From positions 62,001 through 126,000 of the forward strand of contig JACGCN010000032.1 of the NCBI GenBank assembly GCA_014905825.1: a stretch of DNA of 64,000 nucleotides, given 5' to 3'. Positions 1 to 10,013 of the stretch are shown here, piece by piece. This DNA comes from Lyophyllum atratum (lineage: Eukaryota; Basidiomycota; Agaricomycetes; Agaricales; Lyophyllaceae). The translations under genes were made by a program, and so were the position numbers. The notes beneath the pieces are model-generated. The model ran no database searches, was not told the DNA's origin, and saw only the letters and a program-made list of their open reading frames with translations. Position 1 is the stretch's first letter. Every line of letters begins with the position of its first letter.

Positions 1-992
1 TCGAACGCCGACCAGAATCACTTGCTGCTGCTGCTTCTGTTCTTCGCGAGAGGTCCCTGAAGGCCGCCGTGGAAGGATCGGACTCGGACTTCGTGGTCGA
101 CATCGTCGGGACAGGCGGGGACGGCTACAATCTCTTCAACGTCAGCACGGCGGCGGCGATCGTGGCTGCTGGGGCTGGAGCTCGCGTGATCAAGGTGCGC
201 AATCTTTCAACGGCGTACGTAGAATGATCCTAGCGTCGTCCGCAGCATGGTAGTCGCGCCTCTACATCGTCTTCCGGCTCCGCCGACCTCCTCGAGTCTC
301 TCGACTGCCTCTTCACCGCACCCACCCCCGGCACACCCATGCCACTTCCTCGGATACCCTTCACCTTTATCCTTGCGCCCCATTACCACCCCGCTCTCGC
401 TCAGCTCGCACCCTTCCGCAAAGCCCTCCCCTTCCGCACGATGTTCAACGTCCTCGGCCCACTCATTAACCCGGCACGCCCACGAGGCATGGTGCTCGGC
501 GTGGCGGAACGCGAGATCGGCGCGACGTTTGCACGGTCGCTCCGCGAGGGCGGGGTTGAGCGTGCGCTCGTCGTGTGTGGATGCGAGCTGCTGGACGAGA
601 TCAGCTGTGCGGGCGATACGTGGGCGTGGGAGCTACACCCCGATGGCCAGATCACGGAGACGGTGCTGCGGCCTGAGATGTTTGGTGTGAGCCGACATCC
701 GCTACGGGACGTGGCTGGGGGGACACCGGCGGAGAATTCGCGGACCTTGAAGGAATTGCTGGGACTGAGGCGCGAGGAGGACGTGCCGCAGAAGTTGATG
801 CCGCTCATGGAATTCGTGCTGATGAATGCATCAGCGCTATTGGTTGTGGCCCAAGTCGCGGCGGACTATAAGGAGGGCACGAGGATGGCGAGGGAGAGCA
901 TCTTGTCAGGAAAGGCCTGGGATGCTCTGGAGCAATTTAGGGACGCTGGGAAGGAGGCTGCGCAGAAAATAGATCTTGCCAATGGAATTTAG
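1..992 (+). CDS. TRP4: anthranilate phosphoribosyltransferase, 5' partial
   Basis: This is the tryptophan-pathway enzyme that transfers phosphoribose from PRPP to anthranilate. The reading frame is already open at base 3, so the start lies outside the window. Exon 1 carries the glycine-rich PRPP-binding motif [20 protein letters not shown] (about 90-160). An intron at 195-245 (51 nt, GT-AG, phase 0) separates the K of the motif [18 protein letters not shown] from its H. Exon 2 continues with [17 protein letters not shown] (about 430-480) and [14 protein letters not shown], both typical of the TrpD family, and ends at a TAG at 990-992. Roughly the first 100 residues are missing. The family assignment is firm. 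The gene is followed by about 750 bp without a clear gene. Confidence 0.95.
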
Positions 993-1743
993 TTATGATC
1001 ATGACCATTTTCTTGTATTTACGACGCTGTCATTCTGTATAACTAGTACTAGTGGGTAGAACGCTCTACAAATGTAACTTCAAAAAACATTGATTGATAG
1101 CTAGTAGGAGCCGTCTGGCGACGATGCGTCTCACATCCTTCGTTTCATGACGTTCACTACTGAGGTGGCGCTAGCCCTTTTGAACTCGCGCTGGCAGTTC
1201 CGCGCCCACCCTAGGACATTCCACAACCCATTGGCGGCATTGACGACAACGAACGTCGCACGTCCCCACCCCCCAGTTGCCTCAAGATGGAACGGCACCG
1301 CCCAAGTGGAGACCCGCGCGATGAGAGGTCGGATATCCCAGAAAATCTGGGATATGGAATCTCCCACGGGTCCCTCCACTCCCTCCACCGCTGCCAGCTC
1401 AACGTTCAACTTCAACAGCGACAAACATACGGCGGAAATCACTGTCGTCGTCCACGAACCACCTCCTCCACCATCTCATCGGCGCGGCCTCTTACTCCTC
1501 CTCTAAAACGTGCGTATCCTACCGTGTGAGTGAACTCCCTTGCGTTTTCGGGTACACAACTTCTAAATAGTCACTGCATACAGTTGTCAGTGCAGCTGGT
1601 CTTCTCGACACGGCACAGCTTCCCACATAATGAAGACACATACTAAACAGGTGAGCCGCCTGTTATAAGTGATTGAGCCTCAACTAAACACGTCACGCCT
1701 AGTCCGATTTCATTGTATCCTTTTTTTTCTCTCTAGGTACCAC
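993..1743. other. intergenic region with an inverted-repeat copy
   Basis: No gene is recognised here. The stretch holds the left copy of a dispersed inverted repeat (1325-1396, listed separately). Weak open frames on both strands at 1131-1529 lack any family signature. A GT...AG pair at about 1651-1737 just before the GRF gene could be a 5'-UTR intron. Confidence 0.5.
1325..1396 (+). repeat. left copy of a dispersed inverted repeat
   Basis: This segment matches the reverse complement of 3563-3641 at about 80 percent by eye. The shared core reads GGATATCC, a short variable part, ATCTGGG, then CCCAC, one G-or-A-rich triplet and TCCCTCCACTCCCTCCA. This copy contains a perfect 10-bp hairpin, ATATCCCAGA-aaa-TCTGGGATAT (1332-1354 approximately). 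Both copies point inward at the two convergent genes between them. In the same relative frame both would read GRISxxIW...PSTPST, so the match could be a shared coding leader rather than a transposon end. Confidence 0.65.
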
Positions 1744-2457
1744 ATGCCTCAAGATCAAATCCACGGCACAGTCGTTTGCACGAACTGCAACCGAGCGGTC
1801 CAGAAGGCCGTCTGCAAGTCCGACGAGAATGGCAACGCCGGTCGGCTCTATGTGAGCTGTCAGGATGCGCAACCCGATGGGTCGAGTTGCAGTTTCTTTC
1901 GTTGGTACTCGCCGAAGTCGTCACCCATCCCGTCTCAAGTTCCCTTTCCCAACCCACCACCTCTCACTCTCTCCATGCTCGACGCCGTTACGACCGCCCT
2001 CGCCATACCTAGTTGTTCCACATTCAGCTGCATCTCGAAGCGCATACATCCAGCTTGTCAGAACAGGGCCTGTCGTCGCCATTGCCGGGCCATTGGCGGC
2101 TGTAGTGCGAAAGGTCATGCTTCAGCCGGAGAAGAAGGAGTCATCACCACCCAAGGCAAAGGAAAGGCGACGGACTCACCCAGTCGGTCTCCATCGCTTT
2201 CGCCGCCGCCTGCTGCCCAGCCAAGGCCACCTGTCCAAACCCCTGCCACCTCGAGCGCTCGCGACGCCTTTGCGCATCCCCGCTATGCATCGCAGATGCT
2301 GCCGGTGTTCACAGAGCAGTACGCACTGGAGCAGACCATGGTGGAACAGCGAAGGGTATTAGATGCGGAACGGTTAGCGAATGTACAGAAGGCGAAGGAC
2401 CACGCGATTGGTTACGGATGGGCAAAGGTACGTCGTCGTCATGTATGTGAGAGATAA
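1744..2457 (+). CDS. GRF-type zinc-finger protein, probably 3'-truncated
   Basis: The N-terminus holds a GRF-type zinc finger: CTNC at residues about 12-15, then NAGRLYVSC and CSFFRW by residue about 60. This is the Cys/GR/FFxW pattern of a DNA- or RNA-binding GRF finger. A Pro/Ser-rich low-complexity part follows, then a helical segment ending in HAIGYGWAK. The GT right after this (2428, GTACGT) looks like a splice donor, and without splicing the frame stops after nine more residues. Beyond it the DNA becomes the antisense of the CxC5 gene, so the original 3' part appears lost. The start MPQDQ was chosen because upstream sequence looks non-coding or intronic. GRF proteins of this layout are common and often dispersed in Agaricomycetes. 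The function is unknown. Confidence 0.65.
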   Translation: MPQDQIHGTVVCTNCNRAVQKAVCKSDENGNAGRLYVSCQDAQPDGSSCSFFRWYSPKSSPIPSQVPFPNPPPLTLSMLDAVTTALAIPSCSTFSCISKRIHPACQNRACRRHCRAIGGCSAKGHASAGEEGVITTQGKGKATDSPSRSPSLSPPPAAQPRPPVQTPATSSARDAFAHPRYASQMLPVFTEQYALEQTMVEQRRVLDAERLANVQKAKDHAIGYGWAKVRRRHVCER

Positions 2458-3518
2458 TACTGATGATTTTCGCTTCTGGTTGACTATATAGCCGAAAACG
2501 GATGTTGCGCTCTCTTATGGCATTTGTAAAACGATCCTTTGGAGCTCCTGTGTGAGGGATAACAAGGGTCTTGGACCGGCGCTCGAAGTCTTCAAGGAGA
2601 CAGAGAGTCATGAATGCATCCCAGACCTGCTCTGTTGTGATAGTGAAGCCGAATGCCCAATCAACCGGGAGTTTCGTGTTGGAATGACTCTGGTTGTACA
2701 TTCGAGCGCAATTTGTAGCAGATGTCCTGAGAATAATCAGTCTATCACCTCACCCGGTGACGTGAAGCGCAACACCTACCATGCCATGAGCATCATCGTG
2801 ATCCACATTTGGACCATCTTCCGCTCCATAAATTGATGCTCCCCGACTTGGATGATCTCTGGGACAGGACCATCATAGTATATTCTTTGTCCCTTCTCGA
2901 CACGATAATTATGGTGATAGTTGACATGGCACGCTGCAAATATCAAGTCATGACGACTGTCTAGCCAGGGATGCGGTTCTTACATTCACAGTAGAGATGC
3001 ACTGCATACACTGGAAGCGGCCCTTGATCTGTATATAACATTGCTTGACGTTGCTCTGCCTTCTTCAGAAGTTGGCCTTTCTGGTTACGTGAACAGCTGG
3101 CCTTCAAGCATGTGTGTTGAGGGGGATATAATGTCCGTGCAGCTTCAATAGGAATACATGTCAGGCACTACACAAGTTAAAGAAATGCGTAACGCAAACA
3201 AAGACCAAGTAAATGACCGTGTTGAGCAAATTCCTTGTTGATATTCACGTCCACGCCATGCCAAATTGTTGACCGAAGAGTCTCCCAACAATCATCCACG
3301 CACTCCCCCGTGATGTTGCAGCTGTTTCCCAAAAAAATCTTCACGGTTGGTGGTAAGATCTCGGGCGGATCAGCGGCTGAGACATAAGCGGGTTGAACGA
3401 GAAGGATGTCGTCTCTCAGGGTTGAGACTAGGGTGACAAACTGCAGTAGTTGTCGAAGACCGAGGCCTGGGTGAGCTTTGTTCAGTGTGGACATGTCCTT
3501 CATACTGATGTCGGACAT
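2309..3518 (-). CDS. CxC5-type cysteine-cluster protein (KDZ-transposase associated), C-terminally truncated
   Basis: Four exons joined by three consistent GT-AG introns give a continuous frame. Exon 1 has LLQFVTLVSTLRDDILLVQP and NSCNITGECVDDCWETLRS; exon 2 has TLYPPQHTCLKASC and HLYCEC; exon 3 is CHVNYHHNYRVEKGQR; exon 4 has SATNCARMYNQS, ITTEQVWDAF and RFRLYSQPE. These match the CxC5 cysteine cluster found beside Kyakuja-Dileera-Zisupton transposases in basidiomycetes. The family normally continues into a second cluster (CxC6). Here family resemblance ends near 2474 and a non-homologous tail runs to a stop at 2309, antisense to the GRF gene. The start may be MSDIS (3518) or MSTLN (3494). 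No in-frame stop lies in the conserved part, so decay is recent or the short protein is still made. The role in KDZ elements is not known. Confidence 0.75.
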
Positions 3519-3562
3519 GGGAACTTGTATTAACAACCGATGTCGTAGTAAAATTATAGTAG

Positions 3563-3641
3563 CGGGAGTGGAGGGAGTGGAGGGAGTGGAGGGACTCGTG
3601 GGAATTTCCAATACCCAGATGTTCTCGGATATCCTCCGATC
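3563..3641 (-). repeat. right copy of the inverted repeat, with a 9-bp tandem repeat
   Basis: Reverse-complement partner of 1325-1396. It includes three perfect tandem copies of GGGAGTGGA at 3564-3590, where the left copy has only about two units. It sits just upstream of the CxC5 gene. Bases 3642-3930 hold no recognisable gene. Confidence 0.65.
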
Positions 3642-3930
3642 GAATAAATCGATCAGCAACTAAAACAGTGCTCATCATCAGGGGACTTCCTTGTTAGGTT
3701 CTACAGAAATTTCATTACTAGTGGTAGATCGCTGGACTCATGGTATAATCCTCTCGCCACCAGCAGCTCTCCAGACTTTGAGAACGTTGAGCGGGGAAGT
3801 TATTGCCGAGTTACCGGCGATGGCCCTGGATCAACCCCGGACCCCGTGATAACCGTCAAGTATTTGGACCATCATGACCAGGACCTGCTTACCCTGACCT
3901 TGGTTTCTATCACTCCTCGATTCTGCTCTC

Positions 3931-5321
3931 ATGTCCGTCGACCTCTCCAAAGTTGTAGGATTTACGCTCCCAGACCGTTCAGTACGCGCGAAGCTTCCTT
4001 GGCACGTCCGAGTATCACTTGCTTACTGTCGACACGTCTGTTCACAGGTGGGATGGAATAAAAGAGACCTACTAACATACGCTGTCGGTGTGGGGGCCAA
4101 GAACGATGAGTTCCCGTTTATATACGGTGCGTACTTTGTCGTACCCGCTGTACTTCAGTTCTGATGTCAATATATTTCCAGAGCTGGGTGAGGGCACCCA
4201 TTATATCTGGCTCCGTTGTAGTTCTGACTCCCGCCAGACAAGTCTTTTGCAGCAATCCCTACTTATCCTGTGGTCCTTCAGCTTAAGGGTGACGATGGGG
4301 ATGTAAACCTGTTTTCAGAACGGGTGAAGGGACGACCCATTCCTGGCATGCCTCCTTTGAATCCCAACCGCATCGTACGTCCACTCCCTCAGACATATCG
4401 TCGTAAATTAAGGTGCTGACCTTTACGGTACACCAGGTTCATGCCACGCAATCGATTGAGATTCTGAAAGACCTTCCCCACGTCAGCGGACCAGGGTGGA
4501 AATTCACAACTCGGTATACCGGCGTTGTAGAGAACAGTGAGTAATCATCGTCTGAGCCAGAAACTTTCAGGTACATATGATTGTTGCAGAGAGCGGCATC
4601 ATACTCACCGCTGAAAACGTGCTCGTCGACCCCAAGGGCACCCCGTATGCCAAGCTCTACGTAAGCGCCCGATCAAAACGCTACGGGATATCGGTACTGA
4701 CCATGGCATATTAGAGCTCATCATTCAATCTCGGAGCAAAGGCCACTGGTGACAAGTTCGCGAAGGTCATTGCTGGGCCACCGCAAGCGAAACCTATCCC
4801 GAAGGACCGCAAACCAGACTGGGTAGCCCAGGACCAGACAACACCTGGACAGGCGATCGTTTTCCGTCTCAGCGGTGACTACAATCCTCTGCACATTGGT
4901 TAGTCGTCTATTTCTGCCTTCTGCTTGTCAGGCTTATGCGTCAAGTGCTTTGTAGACCCTGAAATCGGACAAGCAGCGGGCTTCGGGGGCGTTATTCTCC
5001 ATGGATTGTCGACTTTTGGATTCGCTGCGCGCGGGATCATCAAGGTCGTGGCAGGCAACGACCCCACCGCGTTGAAGTTCTTCGGTGTAAGGTTCACCGC
5101 CCCCGTGAAGCCTGGCGACGCTCTCGAGACCCAGGTTTGGGAGGTCGGCCCAGGACCGGCTGGAACCATCGAGGTAACGTTTGTTACGAAGAACTTGACA
5201 ACAGGAAAGGTACTGCTTTCAGACCGCTTTATCTCTGGACCCCAACTCATGCCCACTTGTATAGATAGCTTTGGGTGGTGGTATCGCATATATCAAGAAA
5301 TCGCCGTCACCAAAATTGTAG
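3931..5321 (+). CDS. MaoC-like hydratase (peroxisomal 2-enoyl-CoA hydratase 2 type)
   Basis: This is a hot-dog-fold hydratase related to the hydratase-2 part of the fungal multifunctional beta-oxidation protein (Fox2). Exons assembled in phase give MSVDLSKVVGFTLPDRS at the start and NKRDLLTYAVGVGAKNDEF, both typical of the N-terminal half. The MaoC signature GDYNPLHIDPEIGQAAGFG then LHGLSTFG follows near 4880-5010, with the catalytic Asp and His present. About eight exons are separated by short introns. The last exon after an intron ending at about 5270 reads ALGGGIAYIKK and stops at 5319-5321. The C-terminus is PSPKL, with PKL resembling a weak peroxisomal PTS1 signal. Expected substrates are trans-2-enoyl-CoAs in peroxisomal fatty acid oxidation. 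The dehydrogenase domains of Fox2 are absent, so this is a stand-alone hydratase. It converges on the dioxygenase gene 100 bp downstream. Confidence 0.88.
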
Positions 5322-5422
5322 GATGCCCCGTTACTTATACCAAATTGACGATACCTGTTGTAGGATATGTGTAAAATGTAGCACCATAGCCTCATCCTTG
5401 TTGCAGGCGAGTCCCAGCCTGA

Positions 5423-6739
5423 CTATGGACGACCTTCGAGCTTTGTCCTGAGTACTCGTCCGCGATCCATCACATCATCCGCCTCCAAGTAACATCCCTT
5501 CAGCCACCTATTCGTCTCTCCCTCCCGCCCCTGTCCTTCGATGTCATTGAACGCAGTCCGCGCATGTAGGACTCTTCGATTATCGAAAAACACAGCATCT
5601 CCCTCGCGGAGGGTATAGGTATAGGTATGGCGTGGCTCGTTCAGCAGAGTGGCAAACCGTTGGAGGGCGGGATAGAAAGCGGACGGTGTCGAAAGCGGAA
5701 GAGGGGCCTGGAAAGGGGGAGAATAGTTGATGTGGCTGATCGTTCCTGGTGAGGCGCCAGACGCCGGACGTGCAAGCTCGATCGTCGGGTGCTCGCGATG
5801 CAGATGGTGCCCGTCGTTGACATAGTGGAACGCGACAGGCGTGGTCGCGAGCACGTCAAAGTCCGTGGGATGGATATCGCGGAGGTTTGACGCGACATGG
5901 AGAGCGTCAACGAATACTGATGTCCCACCTTCTACCTTATTTCGCAGGCAGTGTAGAATTTGATACCGCGGAGGATGTTCCATGTACCTTTAGATACGGG
6001 GATCAGTATCCTGCACCAGGAAGAACGATTAGATTCGAACACACAGGAGATCCATGTGTAGGCCCAGGTCAAGATTGGTGTACGCAATGTTTCGGCTGTT
6101 GCGGAGGTTCACGACATCCCACAGTCGGCCATAGAATGTCGTACGGATGCCACCAAATAACTGAGCAAGAGTGGGGAGTTCACAGGTCTTGTCTGCGGTC
6201 TCCTTATTTGGGACACCAGTCACAAATAAGAGGCCATATTGAGAAATCTGGGTGATTGCAGCTAGCAGACCACCTGGTGTCTGCAGCGAGGGGTATGGAA
6301 CGAAGAGATCGCGGGTTTTGGAGATACTCGCGTTATCCCAAGGCTTAGCCCCGATGTCTCTGTGAAATTCAGATAGTTTCTCCGGAGACGAGTGGCGCTC
6401 GAGGAACGACCTAGTAAACCGCGACTTGTGACCGTCCATCCATTCGATTTGAATTCCGTCATGTGCTATGTGAATGCCGTGGTCGATCGGCTTGATATCG
6501 ACTGGGATGTCAGATGTTTTGTGGAGTTTCTGGAATGTCGTTGGATGGATACATTCCGGGGATGATTGGCAAGAGTCCCGAAGCCATACATACGGAAACG
6601 AGGCGTTGAGGGAGTGGACGGTTAGAGAGGATGAGCCTGGGGTGAGCGTTGACCATCTTCGACGGTCACACGTTCGGCGGAGTGAGGTGAAGCCTGACAA
6701 ACTTCTTATATTTGTGGTTGGACCGCGTAGAGAAAGCAT
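5423..6739 (-). CDS. gamma-butyrobetaine / trimethyllysine-type 2-oxoglutarate dioxygenase
   Basis: This is an Fe(II)/2-oxoglutarate-dependent dioxygenase of the TauD superfamily with the N-terminal GBBH-like domain. The first 35 residues are Arg/Ser-rich without acidic residues and resemble a mitochondrial presequence. The N-terminal domain contains WLRDSCQSSPECIHP, the zinc-binding stretch of the butyrobetaine hydroxylase family. The catalytic domain has LLFVTGVPN, the iron ligands H-M-D in LGLHMDLL and the distal His in FFDNRRVLHAR, followed by RWLKGCYLE. One intron (about 5984-6044) interrupts the gene right after HMDLL and restores YMEHPPRYQILHCL. Such enzymes act in carnitine synthesis. 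Fungal members cannot be split into the butyrobetaine or trimethyllysine branch by eye. The likely mitochondrial leader slightly favours trimethyllysine dioxygenase. Confidence 0.85.
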
Positions 6740-7510
6740 GATCTAAGTTCTAGTGAGCTTGAATCCAGTCAGGTTCCAGAGCAAGCTGAGATGAGCAGGT
6801 AGGTACTTAGCACAGCTGTACAAGATGTCGTGAGATCTCGAAGAGCCGGTAAGCACGGCCCGTTGAAGTCACTTGGAATTCATCCTTCAACGAATTCACG
6901 TGAAAATATTCTATTAATGCAGCGATTCACAATGTTGAAGTTCGAAAGCACGTATAGGGCAATCGCAGAAACTTCGAAGTGCGGGCAGAAAGAGGAACTT
7001 GGGGGTGAACAGAACATTCGGGCCTCGAGCAGCCTCGAGCAGAGTTCCATGAAACTGAATCGCTGCAAGTTGCCACTGCAAGGCTGCCGCAGCGGGATGG
7101 TACTGTAATCAGATAGGCCAAGTTCCACGCAAGCGGATTTTTCGGCCATAGAAATACTTGACAGAGAGGTGAAGCGCAATAAATATTCTAGAGCTCTCGG
7201 AGAAGTTGGAAGCTGGATAGATATATCAACTGTAAGAGTACTCAGAATAGTAAGAGTTGTTCAAAAATAGATTGCATACGATTATGTAAGCACCTGTCTT
7301 GTTCAGTCACCGTGACGGTCAACTTCCAGCACTCTTGACCTGTTGCTTGCCTGTTGCACCTCCTATGCTAAGATGTCGAGAACTTAGTAGACTTTCCAAA
7401 GCCCCGCGCGCAAAATCCGTCAATGTTTGCTCATTTATAGTCCACAAAACAGCTGAATAGCTCGCTGACTGCATCCACTTTTACAGTTTCGTCGACAAAC
7501 ACCTGGCTCA
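6740..7510. other. intergenic region between divergent genes
   Basis: About 770 bp between the 5' ends of two divergent genes. Short open frames on both strands have no family features. The final bases before 7511 (from about 7487) may be a coding exon end, since TTTTACAG followed by an open frame FVDKHLAQW runs into the annotated start. Confidence 0.4.
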
Positions 7511-9895
7511 GTGGATGACCTTTTGAATCCTACATATGTGTCTTACCGACCAAACTATCTGGATCCGACTCATCCAGCAACCTCTACACCAAAGCGGAAT
7601 TTTCCGGACTTCCGCACCGATGCTTTTGGCCTCAAAGCATACCCTTTCGCTCTCCTGAGTCCACCGGAACAAATCTGGACGACGCCATCAAATCCCCCCA
7701 TAGATACATGGAAAGACCGTGTTGAACGCTTCCTTTCTGCGAATGGCGAACTTGGACCCGAGGAGGGACGCTTGTCCGTGGAGCCAATGAAGTTGCATAA
7801 CTCGAAGAAGAACCGCGTCTCCATGTCGTTGATCAATGTGGCGAGCAAAAAACGAACGAGCAGCAAGCGACATATTAGGCTCAAGATTACGTCTAAGCTT
7901 AAGATTGCGATAAATCTCATCGTCGAACGCGGTGCGGACACAGTGGAGACCGATGGGAAGCGGAAACTAGTGATGAATGAGGAAGAGGCGGAAAAGGTCC
8001 CAGACACATGGATATCACCTGGTGCCGTCGTTCAATCTTTTCTTTCCACTCATCCACCACTCAACTTTGTTATTTGATGTGTAGGCTGGACATACATTTG
8101 CTTTCCTACGCTAGAAATCTATCGCATGCCATACCATGACCTCATTCCCTTGCTGCGTAAAGCCCTTCGGCAGATCTGGAACCAGTCACAAAAAATGGAG
8201 TCGGGTTGGAAGGCTCGGATGATCGAGGCTCCCCTGAAGAACGCTGCTAATAAGGAAGCTTCGCTCAAGTCTGCTCCCCGAGAGACGAAAGCGGGGTCTC
8301 AATCAAAGTATCAGCGGCTCCCAGCATCTACACGTCAAGTGAATGCGTCATCTCTTTTCACTGATTCAGTGCCTCATCTTGAAATGACCTCCAGTTCTCG
8401 ACGCGATCCTTCATATCTGTCCGTGGGAAAGCCACACTTGTCGAGGCCACTTCAGTATGCACTTCAATGTTATCGCCTACACCTTTCGCTATACTGAGAG
8501 ACGCTCAGGATGGTTCTACTTCTTCCTCCAGGCATCGGAAAGTTGCTACCGGTGACAAGGCTGCTGAGAATACACACACAATTATAGTAGGGCTCTTTTC
8601 TTCGGTCTCGCTGTGAAAATTCCATAACGCGAATCTATCCACAGGGCGATGACATGAAGTCCTATCGTCTCTCAGAGCTTGATGCTAGTGAATGGCACCT
8701 CCTGAGCGGAAGGCCGCGACGTGGCTCGGACCAGGCAGCGAAGCCTATAGTACGTATCCCTTTCCATCGACCTCAACTTCACTCACATCGTGCATGCAGG
8801 TCCTTTCCGGGGTAGAATTCAGAAGATCCCGCGACCAGCACCAGCGCAGTGAACTCATCAAAGAGACTGATCGGCACCGTACCCCTCCAGTCAGAAAGTC
8901 ACCAGAGTTGCACAGGATGCTCAAAGCAGAACGGGACAATGCCTCAACCTGGTTCGGGCGTTCGCAAATGGTTCGCTCTTCCTTGGCTTCTCCTTTTATG
9001 GGGCCTTACGCCAGTATTCTAGTCGCACTATCAACAATGGAGGAAGAATCGTTTGAAACGACAAATTTGGAGATCCAAGGACTCGGAGAAGGACTTGCCA
9101 GTCGACCAATTTCTCGACTTTGGTGTACAATCGCCTCCATCCTATGACCCATTCGCCGATGCTGAACCACGGCCCGAGCCAAGTCAGAGCCAGGATCATC
9201 GGACCACTTCCGGACACTCATCGTTCGGTCTTTTCCCTAAATCCAAAGCGAATCGTGGAATTCCATCCAGCTTATCTACTGCTACAGAGGCCTCGGCCTT
9301 TGCCCCTTTCTACTCGCACCTCGGACTGCAGGAGAACACAGCTGAGGTACAATCGTACACTATGCCCCTCGAACCCATGCTCTCATCTCAACGGGCGTCT
9401 GGGGACTCTTCCCCGGCATTTGATCCATTGCCTGAGGATGGGGCAGTCCAACCCCAACCGAGAGCGAAGACAGCTGTAGCGTCATTTCCTGACTTCGATC
9501 CGTTCCCTACGACTACACAAGCTTCCGATAAACCCTTTGAATCCCATCCAAGGACCACGTTTCCACGCAGACCTTCTGAAGCCCCCTCCTCTCCCCCCGC
9601 AGCCTTCGATTCTGCCTCTCAGCTGCAATCAGAGCCCGCAGCTAATACCCTTCCCGATTTCGACCCATTCTCCACAGCCGCAGACCCATCCCCAGAATCT
9701 TCGTCAACGATGGAAGCATCTGCGCCAATGATTCCTTGGACACCACGACGTAGACTTTCTGGTGGCCCATCTTTGGCTGCCCATCGCTCTCGAGTCGATA
9801 GTGCTGCCAAACTAACAGGCATTAGACGTGAACTTTACAGATCAAAACCGATCGTATTATCCTGGAGAACGGGGCGCCCTCCAGCTGCTTCGTGA
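7511..9895 (+). CDS. hypothetical multi-exon protein with DPF motifs
   Basis: I do not recognise this family. Six exons connect in phase by GT-AG introns (about 8031-8083, 8455-8499, 8588-8643, 8750-8800 and 8971-9033), which supports real coding. The N-terminal half is the conserved-looking part: NFPDFRTDAFGLKAYPFALL, a basic helix-like segment rich in Lys/Arg (about residues 95-130), and GWTYICFPTLEIYRMPYHDL across the first intron. The C-terminal third is Ser/Pro-rich, low complexity, and repeats DPF: SYDPFAD, FPDFDPFPT and LPDFDPFST. DPF is a known short motif for the AP-2 adaptor ear, so an endocytic link is conceivable but unproven. The end is uncertain: reading through gives the stop at 9893-9895, while an alternative splice could extend the protein to about 9962. 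Confidence 0.6.
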
Positions 9896-10013
9896 CTTCC
9901 CGCCGTCTACGTCAACCACTAATCGATACGTATCAGGGATGTGAGAAGTACATGTGCATCTGATACCAGTCCCGGCACGTCTAATGGTACATCTGGTCTT
10001 TCGGATCATTCGT

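Noticed and set aside
401..808. Minus-strand open frame within TRP4
   Set aside because: It lies opposite the conserved TrpD exon and is a composition effect.
2492..2836. Extension of the GRF protein by a second exon after 2491
   Set aside because: An in-phase GT-AG model is possible, but the resulting residues are the antisense of well-conserved CxC5 exons. The minus strand is the better explanation.
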